64,000 nt of DNA from NCBI RefSeq assembly GCF_005517195.1, contig NZ_CP040244.1, positions 5,722,001 to 5,786,000 on the forward strand, read 5' to 3'. Of this stretch, positions 28,137 through 39,757 are shown one piece after another. Position numbers and translations under genes: made by a program. The notes under the pieces are model-generated. The model had not been told where the DNA came from and ran no database searches. It saw nothing but the letters and a program-made list of their open reading frames with translations. Each line of letters begins with the position of its first letter. Within the stretch, counting starts at the first letter, position 1. The stretch comes from Streptomyces vilmorinianum (GTDB taxonomy: Bacteria; Actinomycetota; Actinomycetes; Streptomycetales; Streptomycetaceae).

Positions 28137-28173
28137 GACGGCCGAAGCCCCCGCACAGTGGGCTTCGGCCGTC
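28137..28173 (-). terminator. 14-bp hairpin downstream of the aldehyde dehydrogenase
   Basis: GACGGCCGAAGCCC (28137-28150) pairs with 28160-28173 across a 9-nt loop. It lies 32 bp past the stop of the aldehyde dehydrogenase at 28205. Confidence 0.8.
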
Positions 28174-28204
28174 GGTCTCGTGGTCCGTACGGAGGATGTA
28201 CGGG

Positions 28205-29650
28205 TCAGAGCGCGAGGCCCGTGAGGACCAGGACGCGCTCGTAGGTGTAGTCGTCCATCGCGTACTTGACGCCCTCGCGGCCGACGCCGGACTTCTTGGC
28301 GCCGCCGTACGGCATCTGGTCGGCGCGGTAGGACGGGACGTCGCCGATGATCACGCCGCCGACCTCCAGCGCGCGGTGGGCGCGGAAGGCGGTCTGCAGG
28401 TCGTGGGTGAAGACGCCGGCCTGGAGGCCGAAGTCCGAGTCGTTGACGGCGGCGAAGGCCTCGGCCTCGCCGTCGGCCTTGGCGATGGTCAGGACCGGGC
28501 CGAAGACCTCGGCGCGGGCCAGGGTGACGTCGGCCGGGAGGTCGGTGAGGACGGTCGGGGCGTAGGTGGCGCCCTCGCGCTTGCCGCCGGCGAGCAGCTT
28601 CGCGCCGGCCTTGACGGCCTCGTCGACCCAGGACTCGACGCGCTGGGCGGCGGCCTCGTCGACGAGCGGGCCGACATCGGTGGCGTCGTCCGCCGGGTCG
28701 CCGGTGACCTGGGCCTCGACGGCCGCGACGATCTTCGGCACGAGCCGGTCGTACACGGACGCGTCGGCGATCACGCGCTGCACGGAGATGCAGGACTGGC
28801 CGCCCTGGTAGTTGGAGAAGGTGGCGATACGGGTCGCCGCCCAGTCCAGGTCCTGCTCGGACGCCCAGTCGCCGAGGACGACGGCGGCGGCGTTGCCGCC
28901 GAGCTCCAGGGTGCAGTGCTTGTGCGGCACGGACTGCTGGATGGCGAAGCCGACCTTGTCCGAGCCGGTGAAGGAGATGACCGGGAGGCGCTCGTCCTGG
29001 ACGAGGGCGGGCATGCGGTCGTTCGGCACGGTCAGGACGGACCAGGAGCCTGCCGGCAGGTCGGTCTCGGCGAGCAGCTCGCCCAGGATGAGGGACGAGA
29101 TGGGGGTCGACGGGGCCGGCTTGAGGATGATCGGCGCGCCGACGGCGATGGCCGGGGCGACCTTGTGGGCGCTGAGGTTCAGCGGGAAGTTGAACGGCGC
29201 GATGCCGAGGACGACGCCCTTGGGGATACGGCGGGTGAGCGCGAGGCGGCCGACGCCGCCGGCCTCGGTGTCGAGGCGCTGGGCCTCGCCGCCGTTGAAG
29301 CGACGGGCCTCCTCGGCGGCGAAACGGAAGACGGAGACGGCACGGCCGACCTCGCCGCGGGCCCACTTGATGGGCTTGCCGTTCTCGGCGGAGATCACCT
29401 GGGCGATCTCCTCGGTGCGCTCGGCGAGCCGCTTCGACACGTGGTCGAGGGCGGCGGCGCGGACGTGCGCCGGGGTCGCGGCGAACTCGTCGACGACGGC
29501 GTGCGCGGCGGCGACGGCCTCCTCGACCTGGGCCTCGGTGGGCACGCTGACCTTGCCGACCAGACGTCCGTCGAAGGAGTTCGTGACGTCGAAGGTGGCC
29601 TCGCCGGTGGCCTCGCGGCCGGCGAGCCAGAAGGCGTGGGTGGTCGTCAT
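28205..29650 (-). CDS. NAD(P)-dependent aldehyde dehydrogenase (lactaldehyde/GAPN-like)
   Basis: The protein has 481 residues. The cofactor region shows GVVLGIAPFNFPLNLSAHK and FTGSDKVGFAIQQ. The catalytic glutamate region is TLELGGNAAAVVL, and the catalytic cysteine is Cys287 in GGQSCISVQR. The GQSCISVQR context resembles lactaldehyde and non-phosphorylating GAPDH-type enzymes more than betaine or aminobutyraldehyde enzymes. It could supply the succinate-semialdehyde step of the nearby GABA pathway, but that is inference. ATG at 29650. Confidence 0.88.
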   Translation of the reverse strand: MTTTHAFWLAGREATGEATFDVTNSFDGRLVGKVSVPTEAQVEEAVAAAHAVVDEFAATPAHVRAAALDHVSKRLAERTEEIAQVISAENGKPIKWARGEVGRAVSVFRFAAEEARRFNGGEAQRLDTEAGGVGRLALTRRIPKGVVLGIAPFNFPLNLSAHKVAPAIAVGAPIILKPAPSTPISSLILGELLAETDLPAGSWSVLTVPNDRMPALVQDERLPVISFTGSDKVGFAIQQSVPHKHCTLELGGNAAAVVLGDWASEQDLDWAATRIATFSNYQGGQSCISVQRVIADASVYDRLVPKIVAAVEAQVTGDPADDATDVGPLVDEAAAQRVESWVDEAVKAGAKLLAGGKREGATYAPTVLTDLPADVTLARAEVFGPVLTIAKADGEAEAFAAVNDSDFGLQAGVFTHDLQTAFRAHRALEVGGVIIGDVPSYRADQMPYGGAKKSGVGREGVKYAMDDYTYERVLVLTGLAL

Positions 29651-29813
29651 TGCGTCCCGGCCCTTTCCGTTGGGGGTGGTGCGAGGGGGTGCTCTCGCGC
29701 TCTCGTGACACGTTAGGGCGAAGCGGGCGGACGGGCGCTTGTCCTCTGTGGAGTGGTGGGCGGGAATTCCTGTCCGCTTTGGCGGAAGGGGACAGGAGCG
29801 CCCCGGATCAGCC

Positions 29814-29846
29814 GCGCCTCAGACGCGCCTCAGACGCGCCTCAGAC
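29814..29846. repeat. Three tandem 11-bp repeats over a stop codon
   Basis: GCGCCTCAGAC occurs three times in a row (29814, 29825, 29836), followed by a partial GCGCC. The third copy contains the stop of the transporter gene at 29841. Eleven is not a multiple of three, so copy-number change downstream of the stop does not alter the protein. Confidence 0.85.
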
Positions 29847-30815
29847 GCGCCGCTCGGTCGAGACGATCAGACAGACACCGCCGACGACGATCGCGCCGCC
29901 GAGGACGATGGGCCAGGTCAGGGCCTCGTTCAGGACGAGGGCGCCCAGGACGACGGCGACGACGGGGTTGACGTAGGCGTACGTGGCGACGAGCGAGAGC
30001 GGGGCGGCCTGGAGGAGCCAGGCGTACGCGGTGAAGGCGAGCAGCGAGCCGAAGACGATCAGGTAGGCGAGGGCCGCCCAGGAGCGGGTGGAGACGGCGG
30101 CGAGGTCGAGGCCGTGCTGCTCGCCGCGGAGCAGGCCCACGACCAGGCCCGCGAGACCGCCGGCGACCATCTCGTAGGCGCTGGCGGTGAAGGGGTTGGC
30201 CGGCATGGGGATGCGCGAGGAGGAGAAGGAGCCCACGGACCAGCTGAGGGTCGCGGCGATCACGAGGAAGACGCCGCCGGCCTTCACGTCGCCGCTGAGG
30301 CCGGGGAGCGTGAGGACGGCGAGCCCGGCGAGCCCGAGGAGGACGCCGGTGACGCCGCCGGCCGTGGGCCGGTCGCCGGAGACGGCCTTGAGGATGACGA
30401 CCCAGGCGGGGACGACGGCGATCAGGAGGGCGGCGAGGCCGGAGGGGACGGAGGTCTCGGCGAGGACGACGAGGCCGTTGCCGCCGAGGATGAGGAGCAG
30501 GCCGACGACGACGGCGGAGGCGAGCTGCTTCGGGCTCACCTTCAGGGCGGCGGGCCCCTGCCGCCAGGCGATGATCCCGGCGAGGATCAGCCCGGCGGTG
30601 ACGAACCGGGCGCCGGCGGAGAGGAACGGCGGCATGGTCTCGACGACGATCCGGATCCCGAGGTACGTGGACCCCCAGACGACGTACACGATCCCGAGCG
30701 CGGCCCACACGGCGCCGGAGATACGACGGGGGGCGCGGGTGACGGGTGCGGGGGCCGCGGGGGCGGCGGACGTCTGGACCTCGGAGGCGGCCGGATCGAC
30801 GGCGGGGCTTGTCAT
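29841..30815 (-). CDS. EamA/DMT-superfamily transporter
   Basis: The protein has 324 residues with about ten predicted transmembrane helices and two EamA repeats. WAALGIVYVVWGSTYLGIRIVVETMPP is the typical first-repeat start, and LLQAAPLSLVATYAYVNPVVAVVLGAL the second-repeat end. The substrate is unknown; relatives export metabolites or amino acids. ATG at 30815 follows a Pro/Ala-rich cytoplasmic N-terminus. The stop is embedded in 11-bp tandem repeats. Confidence 0.9.
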   Translation of the reverse strand: MTSPAVDPAASEVQTSAAPAAPAPVTRAPRRISGAVWAALGIVYVVWGSTYLGIRIVVETMPPFLSAGARFVTAGLILAGIIAWRQGPAALKVSPKQLASAVVVGLLLILGGNGLVVLAETSVPSGLAALLIAVVPAWVVILKAVSGDRPTAGGVTGVLLGLAGLAVLTLPGLSGDVKAGGVFLVIAATLSWSVGSFSSSRIPMPANPFTASAYEMVAGGLAGLVVGLLRGEQHGLDLAAVSTRSWAALAYLIVFGSLLAFTAYAWLLQAAPLSLVATYAYVNPVVAVVLGALVLNEALTWPIVLGGAIVVGGVCLIVSTERRV

Positions 30816-31350
30816 GTTCAGGAGACTATGGAATCCGGACCGTGAAGACCAAGAAATTTGCCCGTGATCGGGCAGGGGGCGGGGATTCGGGGCGGGTGGG
30901 GTGGCCCCCGGCGGTCCGCGCCCCCGCGCCCCGGCCGAGCGCCGGATTCGCTCCTCAGGCGCTGGGACAGCCGCCAGGGCCAGGAATGCGTCCCGCCGCC
31001 GCAGGCGCTGTCGCTGCCGAACGACCCAGTCCCGCAGGCGCGGAGGTCCCCCGGGACGGGCATGCGCGCACGCGCCCCTGCCGAGCCCCGGATTCGCGCC
31101 GCAGACGCCGGGACAGCCGCCAGGGCGAGGCTTGCGCCCCGCCGCCACCGCCGCGGGCGCTGGCGCTGGGCCCGGGGCGGGGCGTGCGCCCCGAGTACCC
31201 GGCCGAGTAGCAGCTCCCCCAGCGACTCGTGCCGCAGGCGCGCACGCGTGGACGTCCGGGTCGTGAGGGCCCGCCGCACGCGAAGGTGCCGGCGCGGGGG
31301 GGATCCGCACACGCCGTGCGGCTGCTCCCCGTAACGCCGGCCCGCAGGGG
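30816..31350. other. 535-bp gene-poor region with degenerate direct repeats
   Basis: No convincing gene is present. Two imperfect copies of an approximately 85-bp unit lie at 30935-31018 and 31081-31167; they share stretches such as GGGACAGCCGCCAGGGC. Shorter related pieces (for example CCGCAGGCGC) recur near 31033 and 31232. Upstream promoters of the DMT transporter should lie near 30816-30900. The open frames across it are low-complexity and lack ribosome sites. Confidence 0.6.
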
Positions 31351-32925
31351 CTATCGGCCGGCCGCCGGGGGGCCCGGGTCCTCCGTGGTCGTCGCCTTCA
31401 GGGCGAGCCAGAGCTCCATGCGGACGTCCGGGTCGTCCAGGGAGCGGCCCAGGATCTCCTCCACGCGGCGCATGCGGTAGCGCAGGGTGTGGCGGTGCAC
31501 GCCCAGGTCCGCCGCCGCCGCGTCCCATTGGCCGTGGCGGGAGAGCCAGGCCCGCAGGGAGGCGACAAGGTCGCCGCGGCCCGTGGCGTCGTGTTCGTAC
31601 AGGGCGCGCAGCAGGCCGTCGGCGAAGGCGCGGACCGCGTCGTCGGCCAGCAGCGGAAGCACCGAGCCCGCCGCCAGGTCCTCGTGCTCGACCAGCGCCC
31701 GCCCGCGCCGGCGCGCGACCGAAAGCGCCTGCTCGGCCTGCTTGTACGCGGCCGCCGCCGCGATCGGCCCCGCCGGGGCGGAGAGACCGACGACGACACC
31801 GGCCTCCTCCGCGTCCCGCTCCGCGTACGCCCCGCACGCCGTCACGACCGCGCCGCCGTCCCCGGCCAGGACCAGGAGCCGTTCCTCGCCCTCAGGGACG
31901 GTCAGGACCGTCTCGCCCGCCCGCGCCGCCGCCGATTCCAGGGCCTCGGCCAGGGCCGGCAGGGGTGGCTCGCCCTCCCGCTCCCCCGTCGCCGGCTCGG
32001 CGATCAGCAGCCGGAACGGCGCGTCGAGGAGCCCGCCGTACAGGTCGCCCGCCACCGCCCGGGCGTGGTCCGGCTGGCCGGAGAGCATCATCCGCAGGAC
32101 CGCCGCGCCCAGCCGGCCCTCCGCCGCCTGGAGCGAGCGCGAGCGTTCCGTGGTGAGCGTGAGCAGGGCGATCGCGGAGTGGACGGCGTACCGTTCCGCC
32201 GTCCCGAGCGGCGCCCCCGTGCCGACCGCGAGCGCGCCCCGCACCCGCCGCCCCGTTCCCAGCGACTGGAGCTCCACCCGGTCCTCCGTGCCGCCGACGA
32301 CCGCGCTCGCGGGCGCGGGCCGCTCCCGGAGCCGTTCGACGTCGGGGGTCAGCCGGGCGGCCCGGCGCGCCGCCCACTCGGGTGACACGGCGAGCACGGT
32401 GCCGGAGGTGTCGTACAGCGCCGCCCACCCGTCCACATGGGCCGCGAGCCGCGCCACCACCGCGTCCGGCCCCTCCGCGAGCGCGGCCCTGGTCAGTTCC
32501 CGCTGGGCCTCGAAGCCCGCCGTCACGGCCCGGTACTGGTCGGCCGCGATCGCCGCCGACACCGCCTTGCTGATGGCCAGGAACGGCGTGCGCCGCGGTA
32601 CTTCGAGGAGCGGCAGCCCCTCCGCCCGCGCCGCGTCGACGAGGGTCTGCGGGATCTCCTCGTAGTTGACGCCGACGGCGAAGCCGAGCCCGACCACGCC
32701 CGCGGCGAGCAGCCGCCGCACATAGCGGCGCATCGCCTCGGGGTCCTCCGCGTCCAGGGTCAGCGCGGTGGTGAGCAGCAGCTCGCCGCCCTCCATGTAC
32801 GGGACGGGGTCGGCGAGCTCGCTGACGTGGGCCCAGCGCACGGGGGTGTCGAGGCGGTCCTCACCCGCGCGGACGGTGAGCTTGAGGGCCGAGTGCTGGA
32901 CGAGGGAGGCGAGGGTGGGCGGCAT
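31351..32925 (-). CDS. PucR-family transcriptional regulator
   Basis: The protein has 524 residues. The N-terminal PucR sensor domain begins LASLVQHSALKLTVRAGEDRLDTPVRWAHVSEL. A GGDEF-like or GAF-like middle region follows. The C-terminal helix-turn-helix is DLGVHRHTLRYRMRRVEEILGRSLDDPDVRMELWLAL. Relatives regulate purine, GABA and polyamine catabolism. The position between gabT and the aldehyde dehydrogenase makes a role in GABA or polyamine control plausible but unproven. ATG at 32925. Confidence 0.93.
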   Translation of the reverse strand: MPPTLASLVQHSALKLTVRAGEDRLDTPVRWAHVSELADPVPYMEGGELLLTTALTLDAEDPEAMRRYVRRLLAAGVVGLGFAVGVNYEEIPQTLVDAARAEGLPLLEVPRRTPFLAISKAVSAAIAADQYRAVTAGFEAQRELTRAALAEGPDAVVARLAAHVDGWAALYDTSGTVLAVSPEWAARRAARLTPDVERLRERPAPASAVVGGTEDRVELQSLGTGRRVRGALAVGTGAPLGTAERYAVHSAIALLTLTTERSRSLQAAEGRLGAAVLRMMLSGQPDHARAVAGDLYGGLLDAPFRLLIAEPATGEREGEPPLPALAEALESAAARAGETVLTVPEGEERLLVLAGDGGAVVTACGAYAERDAEEAGVVVGLSAPAGPIAAAAAYKQAEQALSVARRRGRALVEHEDLAAGSVLPLLADDAVRAFADGLLRALYEHDATGRGDLVASLRAWLSRHGQWDAAAADLGVHRHTLRYRMRRVEEILGRSLDDPDVRMELWLALKATTTEDPGPPAAGR

Positions 32926-33042
32926 TGGGGACCGTCGGACCTTTGAGCGAGGGGGCGCCGCTCAGCCGAGCGGCGCACCCGATTGTGCCAGGGCGGGCGG
33001 GCGCCCGCTCCGGTCCCGCGTCAGCTCCGCTTCAGCTCCGCG

Positions 33043-35442
<2,400 letters not shown>

Positions 35443-35698
35443 GAACCCCTGCCCCCTGACCAGCCAGGTCGCCGCATGCGTGCAACCGTCAATCTAGTGG
35501 GCGGCAGCGGCCCCGGAGCCGTTTCGGCGACCCGGAGGGCGAGGTGTGCCGTTCCGGCGCTCCCGGAGGGGCACCATGTCCATCACGGACAACGACCCAC
35601 CCGCAACACTCCCGATCGGCGCATGCCCGCGCACCTCCCGCACGCCTAGCCTGCGGAAGAAACCCACAAGTGCGTCCAGAACATCCCAGGAGCCCCGC

Positions 35699-37033
35699 AT
35701 GAACGCTGTCCCGCAGGAGCGGCGCGTCGTCACCGCCATCCCCGGTCCGAAGTCGCAGGAGCTTCAGGCCCGCCGCCTCGACGCCGTGGCCGGCGGCGTG
35801 GGCTCCGTGCTGCCCGTCTTCACCGCGAAGGCCGGCGGCGGCATCATCGAGGACGTCGACGGCAACCGCCTGATCGACTTCGGCTCCGGCATCGCCGTGA
35901 CCTCGGTCGGCGCCTCCGCCGAGGCCGTCGTCCGCCGCGCCGCCGCGCAGCTCGCCGACTTCACGCACACCTGCTTCATGGTGACGCCGTACGAGGGGTA
36001 CGTCGAGGTCTGCGAGGCGCTCTCCGAGCTGACCCCGGGCGACCACGCCAAGAAGTCCGCGCTGTTCAACTCGGGTGCCGAGGCGGTCGAGAACGCGGTC
36101 AAGATCGCCCGTTCGTACACCAAGCGCCAGGCCGTCGTCGTCTTCGACCACGGCTACCACGGCCGCACCAACCTCACGATGGCGCTGACGGCGAAGAACA
36201 TGCCGTACAAGCAGGGCTTCGGCCCGTTCGCGCCCGAGGTCTACCGCGTGCCGGTCGCCTACGGCTACCGCTGGCCCACCGGCGCCGAGAACTGCGGCCC
36301 CGAGGCCGCCGCCCAGGCGATCGACCAGATCAGCAAGCAGATCGGCGCCGAGAACGTCGCCGCGATCATCATCGAGCCGGTCCTCGGCGAGGGCGGCTTC
36401 ATCGAGCCCGCCAAGGGCTTCCTGCCGGCGATCGTGAAGTTCGCCAACGACAACGGCATCGTCTTCGTCGCCGACGAGATCCAGTCCGGCTTCTGCCGCA
36501 CCGGCCAGTGGTTCGCCTGTGAGGACGAGGGCATCGTCCCGGACCTGATCACGACCGCCAAGGGCATCGCGGGCGGTCTGCCGCTCGCCGCCGTCACCGG
36601 CCGCGCCGAGATCATGGACTCCGTGCACGGCGGCGGCCTGGGCGGCACTTACGGCGGCAACCCGGTGGCCTGCGCCGGTGCGCTCGGCTCCATCGAGACC
36701 ATGAAGGAGCTCGACCTCAACGCCAAGGCGAAGAACATCGAGTCGATCATGAAGGCCCGCCTGTCGGCGATGGCCGAGAAGTTCGACGCCATCGGTGACA
36801 TCCGCGGCCGCGGCGCCATGATCGCCATCGAGCTGGTCAAGGACCGCGCGACCAAGGAGCCGAACCCGGAGGCCGCGGGCGCGCTGGCGAAGGCCTGCCA
36901 CGCCGAGGGCCTGCTGGTCCTGACCTGTGGCACGTACGGCAACGTGCTGCGTTTCCTGCCGCCGCTGGTGATCGGCGAGGACCTCCTGAACGAGGGCCTC
37001 GACATCATCGAGAACGCGTTCGGCCAGCTCTGA
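35699..37033 (+). CDS. gabT: 4-aminobutyrate aminotransferase
   Basis: The protein has 444 residues. It is a PLP class III aminotransferase that converts GABA and 2-oxoglutarate to succinate semialdehyde and glutamate. The PLP lysine is Lys288 in TTAKGIAGGLPLAAVTGR. Also seen are SGAEAVENAVKIARSYTKR, FDHGYHGRTNLTMALTAK, IIIEPVLGEGGF and VADEIQSGFCRTG. ATG at 35699 has AGGAG 8 nt upstream; the frame extends to 35546 but lacks family similarity there. TAGCCT at 35647-35652 could be a -10 box. Confidence 0.95.
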   Translation: MNAVPQERRVVTAIPGPKSQELQARRLDAVAGGVGSVLPVFTAKAGGGIIEDVDGNRLIDFGSGIAVTSVGASAEAVVRRAAAQLADFTHTCFMVTPYEGYVEVCEALSELTPGDHAKKSALFNSGAEAVENAVKIARSYTKRQAVVVFDHGYHGRTNLTMALTAKNMPYKQGFGPFAPEVYRVPVAYGYRWPTGAENCGPEAAAQAIDQISKQIGAENVAAIIIEPVLGEGGFIEPAKGFLPAIVKFANDNGIVFVADEIQSGFCRTGQWFACEDEGIVPDLITTAKGIAGGLPLAAVTGRAEIMDSVHGGGLGGTYGGNPVACAGALGSIETMKELDLNAKAKNIESIMKARLSAMAEKFDAIGDIRGRGAMIAIELVKDRATKEPNPEAAGALAKACHAEGLLVLTCGTYGNVLRFLPPLVIGEDLLNEGLDIIENAFGQL

Positions 37034-37130
37034 CGCATCTGACACACCGTGTGAAGAAGGTGTGGGGGGCCGATGGCGGGATGGAGATCCGGCTGTCGGT
37101 CCCCTTCTCTCTGCCGTACGGTTTCTGCAG

Positions 37131-37901
37131 ATGAGAGAAACACCCCGCTCGCAGGGGACTGCGGGCGACAACAGGGCGGAGCCTCCCCAGCCCCGCCTTG
37201 ACCGTGCCCTGGCGCACACCACTGGAGCCTCTGGCTCCGGAACTCCTCACCGATCGGATGGCCGCCCGCCCCACACCCCCCGGGGCGCGCGGCAGCCCGG
37301 TCACCTCGGACGCCCCGGAACCACCCCCCCTGTTCCGGGGCTTCCGGCTGTTCTCTCGGCGATCGTCCTGCTCGCGGTCGTCACCTGGCAGGTCGTGGCC
37401 GACGGCCCCCTCGCCCGCCTCGACGAGCGCCTCTCGCGCTCCCTCGTCGACCGCGTCCCCCGATGGCTCTCCGAACTCGGCGCCGATCTCGGCAACATGA
37501 CGGTCGCTCTCCCGGTCCTCGCGTGCGCGATGGCGTACGCGGCATGGCGCGGCCGGCGCGTGGCGGCGCTGTACGCGGGGCTCGGCATGGTTCTCGTCCC
37601 GCTGCTGGTCATCCCCCTGAAGGAGTGGACGGCCCGCCCGGGCCCGCTGGAGCCCTGGGCGGCGGGCTACTACCCCTCGGGCCATACGGCGACGGCGATG
37701 GTGGCGTACTTCGGCGCCGCGTTCCTGATCTCGAACCGCCTGATCCCCGTCGCCGCACTGCTGACGGCGGCGACGGGGACCGGACTGATCCTGCGCGGCT
37801 ACCACTGGCCGCTGGACGTGCTGGCCTCGGTGGCCCTGTGCGTCCCTCTCCTCCGATGGCCGATCATTTCCACGAGATCACACAAAAGGCACCAAATTTA
37901 A
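37131..37901 (+). CDS. PAP2-family membrane phosphatase
   Basis: The protein has 256 residues. After a poorly conserved basic N-terminus there are several transmembrane helices. The three phosphatase motifs are KEWTARPGP, YYPSGHTATAM and RGYHWPLDVLAS, so the catalytic site looks intact. The natural substrate could be undecaprenyl pyrophosphate or phosphatidic acid. The start is uncertain: ATG at 37131 has no clear ribosome site, and shorter starts inside are possible. The stop lies in an unusually AT-rich patch that may hold the promoter of the next gene. Confidence 0.8.
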   Translation: MRETPRSQGTAGDNRAEPPQPRLDRALAHTTGASGSGTPHRSDGRPPHTPRGARQPGHLGRPGTTPPVPGLPAVLSAIVLLAVVTWQVVADGPLARLDERLSRSLVDRVPRWLSELGADLGNMTVALPVLACAMAYAAWRGRRVAALYAGLGMVLVPLLVIPLKEWTARPGPLEPWAAGYYPSGHTATAMVAYFGAAFLISNRLIPVAALLTAATGTGLILRGYHWPLDVLASVALCVPLLRWPIISTRSHKRHQI

Positions 37902-37914
37902 ACACCCCGGAGGG
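37880..37914 (+). promoter_or_regulatory. AT-rich putative promoter of the DUF262-AlbA_2 gene
   Basis: ACAAAAGGCACCAAATTTAAA lies between two very G+C-rich genes and overlaps the PAP2 stop at 37901. The patch is unlike its surroundings and could hold a -10 element for the downstream gene. A strong GGAGGG follows at 37909-37914. Confidence 0.4.
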
Positions 37915-37972
37915 ATGAAGATCACTCTCGAGCAGGATGAAGCGACCACTTCACCCGGCCCCGAGAGGCGCA

Positions 37973-39751
37973 ATGTCCATCACTCCGCGCGGCATGTCGA
38001 TCCAGGAGGCGTACAGCCTCTACCGCAGCGAAAAGCTGACGGTGAACCGCAACTACCAGCGCAAGCTCGTCTGGGGCGTTGAAGAGAAGATCCACCTCAT
38101 CGACAGCATTCTGCGCGGATACCCCATCCCTCTCTTCCTGCTCGCAGAGACGAGTGATCACAATTACGAGATCATCGACGGGATGCAGCGACTTGACGCC
38201 ATCTTCGGTTTCATCGAACAGCGTTACGGAATAAACGGAGAAGGTTCGAAGGAGTTCTTCGATCTGGCGGAGTTCTCCCGCGCCCGCCAGCTCGCCGACT
38301 CGAAGGTGTTCGAAAGGGAACCCGGAAAGCCCCAACTGATCTCCGCGGCACAATGTGCCGACTTGCTGGACTACCAGCTCGCGGTCACCATCTTCGGCCC
38401 TCGCGAAGAAGCCAAGGTGACCGAGGTGTTCCGAAGGATCAATTCGGGAGGCCGGCAGCTGAGCGCCCAGGAGAAGCGTCAGGCGGGCGTGGTGAGCGAG
38501 TTCGTCAAGATGCTCCGGAAGCTTGCTTCCGATTTCCGGTACGACGGTTCCCCCGACGTTCTCCCCCTCACCAAGATGCCCGTCGTCTCCATCGACTCCG
38601 CGCGAGAGCGACTGGGATACGGGATCCCCGCCGAGGAGACGTACTGGTGCAGCCTGGGGATCCTGAGCACGCGGCAGCTCCAGCAGAGCGAGGACGAACA
38701 GCTCCTGGCGGACATCTGCATCTCGGCCATCAGAGGGAATACGTTCAGCGTCAGTTCGGACGTGCTCGACAAGTACTTCGACCTGGAAACGGCAGAGAGC
38801 AGATCCTTGGCCACGGATCTCTCCGCCTACGGCTCAGACAAGCTCGCCGCCGATGTCAAGCTGGTCCTGGGCGCGATGAAGACCATGGTGGACTCGACGA
38901 AACCGAACGTGGTGGGTGCCTTCCGCTCTCACGTGAGCACCAGTGGCTGGAACGCCGCCAAGACACCCTTCTACGCCATCTTCATGGCGTTCTTCGACCT
39001 CATGATCCGCCGCGGAATGCAACTCACGGACCCTCGCGGAGCCTTCTCGGCCGTCCAGAAGGTCACCGCGAAGCTGACCCCCAGCCGGAACACGACGACC
39101 GAGGCGCAACGGCAGGCCAACATCGACATCGTACGTGGGCTCATCGAGAAGTTCTTCACCGAGCCGCCGAAGGGCACGCTCACCCACGGGCCCGCGATGG
39201 AGATCGAGTTCCCCAACCTCATCAGGCGAGCCCCGATCGAGAGCGCACGCTACGAGTTCAAACAAGGCATCGCGTCGCTCGGCCCGAAGCGTTCGATCAA
39301 CCACGACCTCCTGAAGAAGCTGCCCAAGATCATGTCGGCGATCGCCAACACCGGGCCCGACGCGGACGGATACGTGATCTTCGGCGTCGTGGACAAGGAG
39401 AGCGATGCCGCGAGAATCCAGGAGATCGACGGCGTAGTCCCGACCCAGCTCGCCCGGCAGAAGCTCGTCGGAATCGACCGCGAATGCCAGGCCCTCAGCA
39501 TGGAGATGAGTGATTACACCCGGAAGATCATCCGTTCGATCCAGAACTCTCCCCTGAGCGAGCCCCTCAAGGGTGACATCGTGGCCAACATCGACACGAT
39601 CTCGTATTCGGGGCGCTCATACGTCGTTGCACGCATCCCCGCCCAGCGTGATCTGTCCAGCTACGACGGCGAATACTTCGCGCGGGACGGCGAGGATCTC
39701 CGTCAGATGTCGACGAGTGAAGCGCTGGCGGCGGCCAAGCGCTTCACCTGA
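37973..39751 (+). CDS. DUF262-AlbA_2 (Schlafen-like) fusion protein, candidate defence gene
   Basis: The protein has 592 residues. The N-terminal DUF262 (ParB/GmrS-type NTPase) domain shows VNRNYQRKLVWG (about 25-35), IIDGMQRLDAIF (DGxQR at 69-73) and VFRRINSGGRQLSAQEKRQ (152-170). The C-terminal domain, from about residue 424, resembles AlbA_2/Schlafen: ARYEFKQG, SAIANTGPDADGYVIFGVVD. No HNH/DUF1524 nuclease is present. Codon use is less G+C-biased than its neighbours and includes rare ATA and AGA codons, which suggests transfer. ATG at 37973 has GAGAGG upstream; ATG at 37937 is an alternative. DUF262 proteins occur in restriction of modified DNA, so defence is plausible but unproven. Confidence 0.85.
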   Translation: MSITPRGMSIQEAYSLYRSEKLTVNRNYQRKLVWGVEEKIHLIDSILRGYPIPLFLLAETSDHNYEIIDGMQRLDAIFGFIEQRYGINGEGSKEFFDLAEFSRARQLADSKVFEREPGKPQLISAAQCADLLDYQLAVTIFGPREEAKVTEVFRRINSGGRQLSAQEKRQAGVVSEFVKMLRKLASDFRYDGSPDVLPLTKMPVVSIDSARERLGYGIPAEETYWCSLGILSTRQLQQSEDEQLLADICISAIRGNTFSVSSDVLDKYFDLETAESRSLATDLSAYGSDKLAADVKLVLGAMKTMVDSTKPNVVGAFRSHVSTSGWNAAKTPFYAIFMAFFDLMIRRGMQLTDPRGAFSAVQKVTAKLTPSRNTTTEAQRQANIDIVRGLIEKFFTEPPKGTLTHGPAMEIEFPNLIRRAPIESARYEFKQGIASLGPKRSINHDLLKKLPKIMSAIANTGPDADGYVIFGVVDKESDAARIQEIDGVVPTQLARQKLVGIDRECQALSMEMSDYTRKIIRSIQNSPLSEPLKGDIVANIDTISYSGRSYVVARIPAQRDLSSYDGEYFARDGEDLRQMSTSEALAAAKRFT

Positions 39752-39757
39752 GTGACC

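Noticed and set aside
30816..31350. Possible small gene or structured RNA in the repeat-rich gap
   Set aside because: Open frames are low-complexity without ribosome sites, and no RNA family could be recognised, so it is reported only as a repeat-rich region.
31365..32900. Plus-strand open frames antisense to the PucR gene
   Set aside because: They have shadow composition and lack a family match, while the minus strand encodes a complete PucR protein.
37880..39751. Mobile element carrying the DUF262 gene
   Set aside because: There is no transposase, integrase, terminal repeat or target duplication visible. Only codon use suggests transfer.
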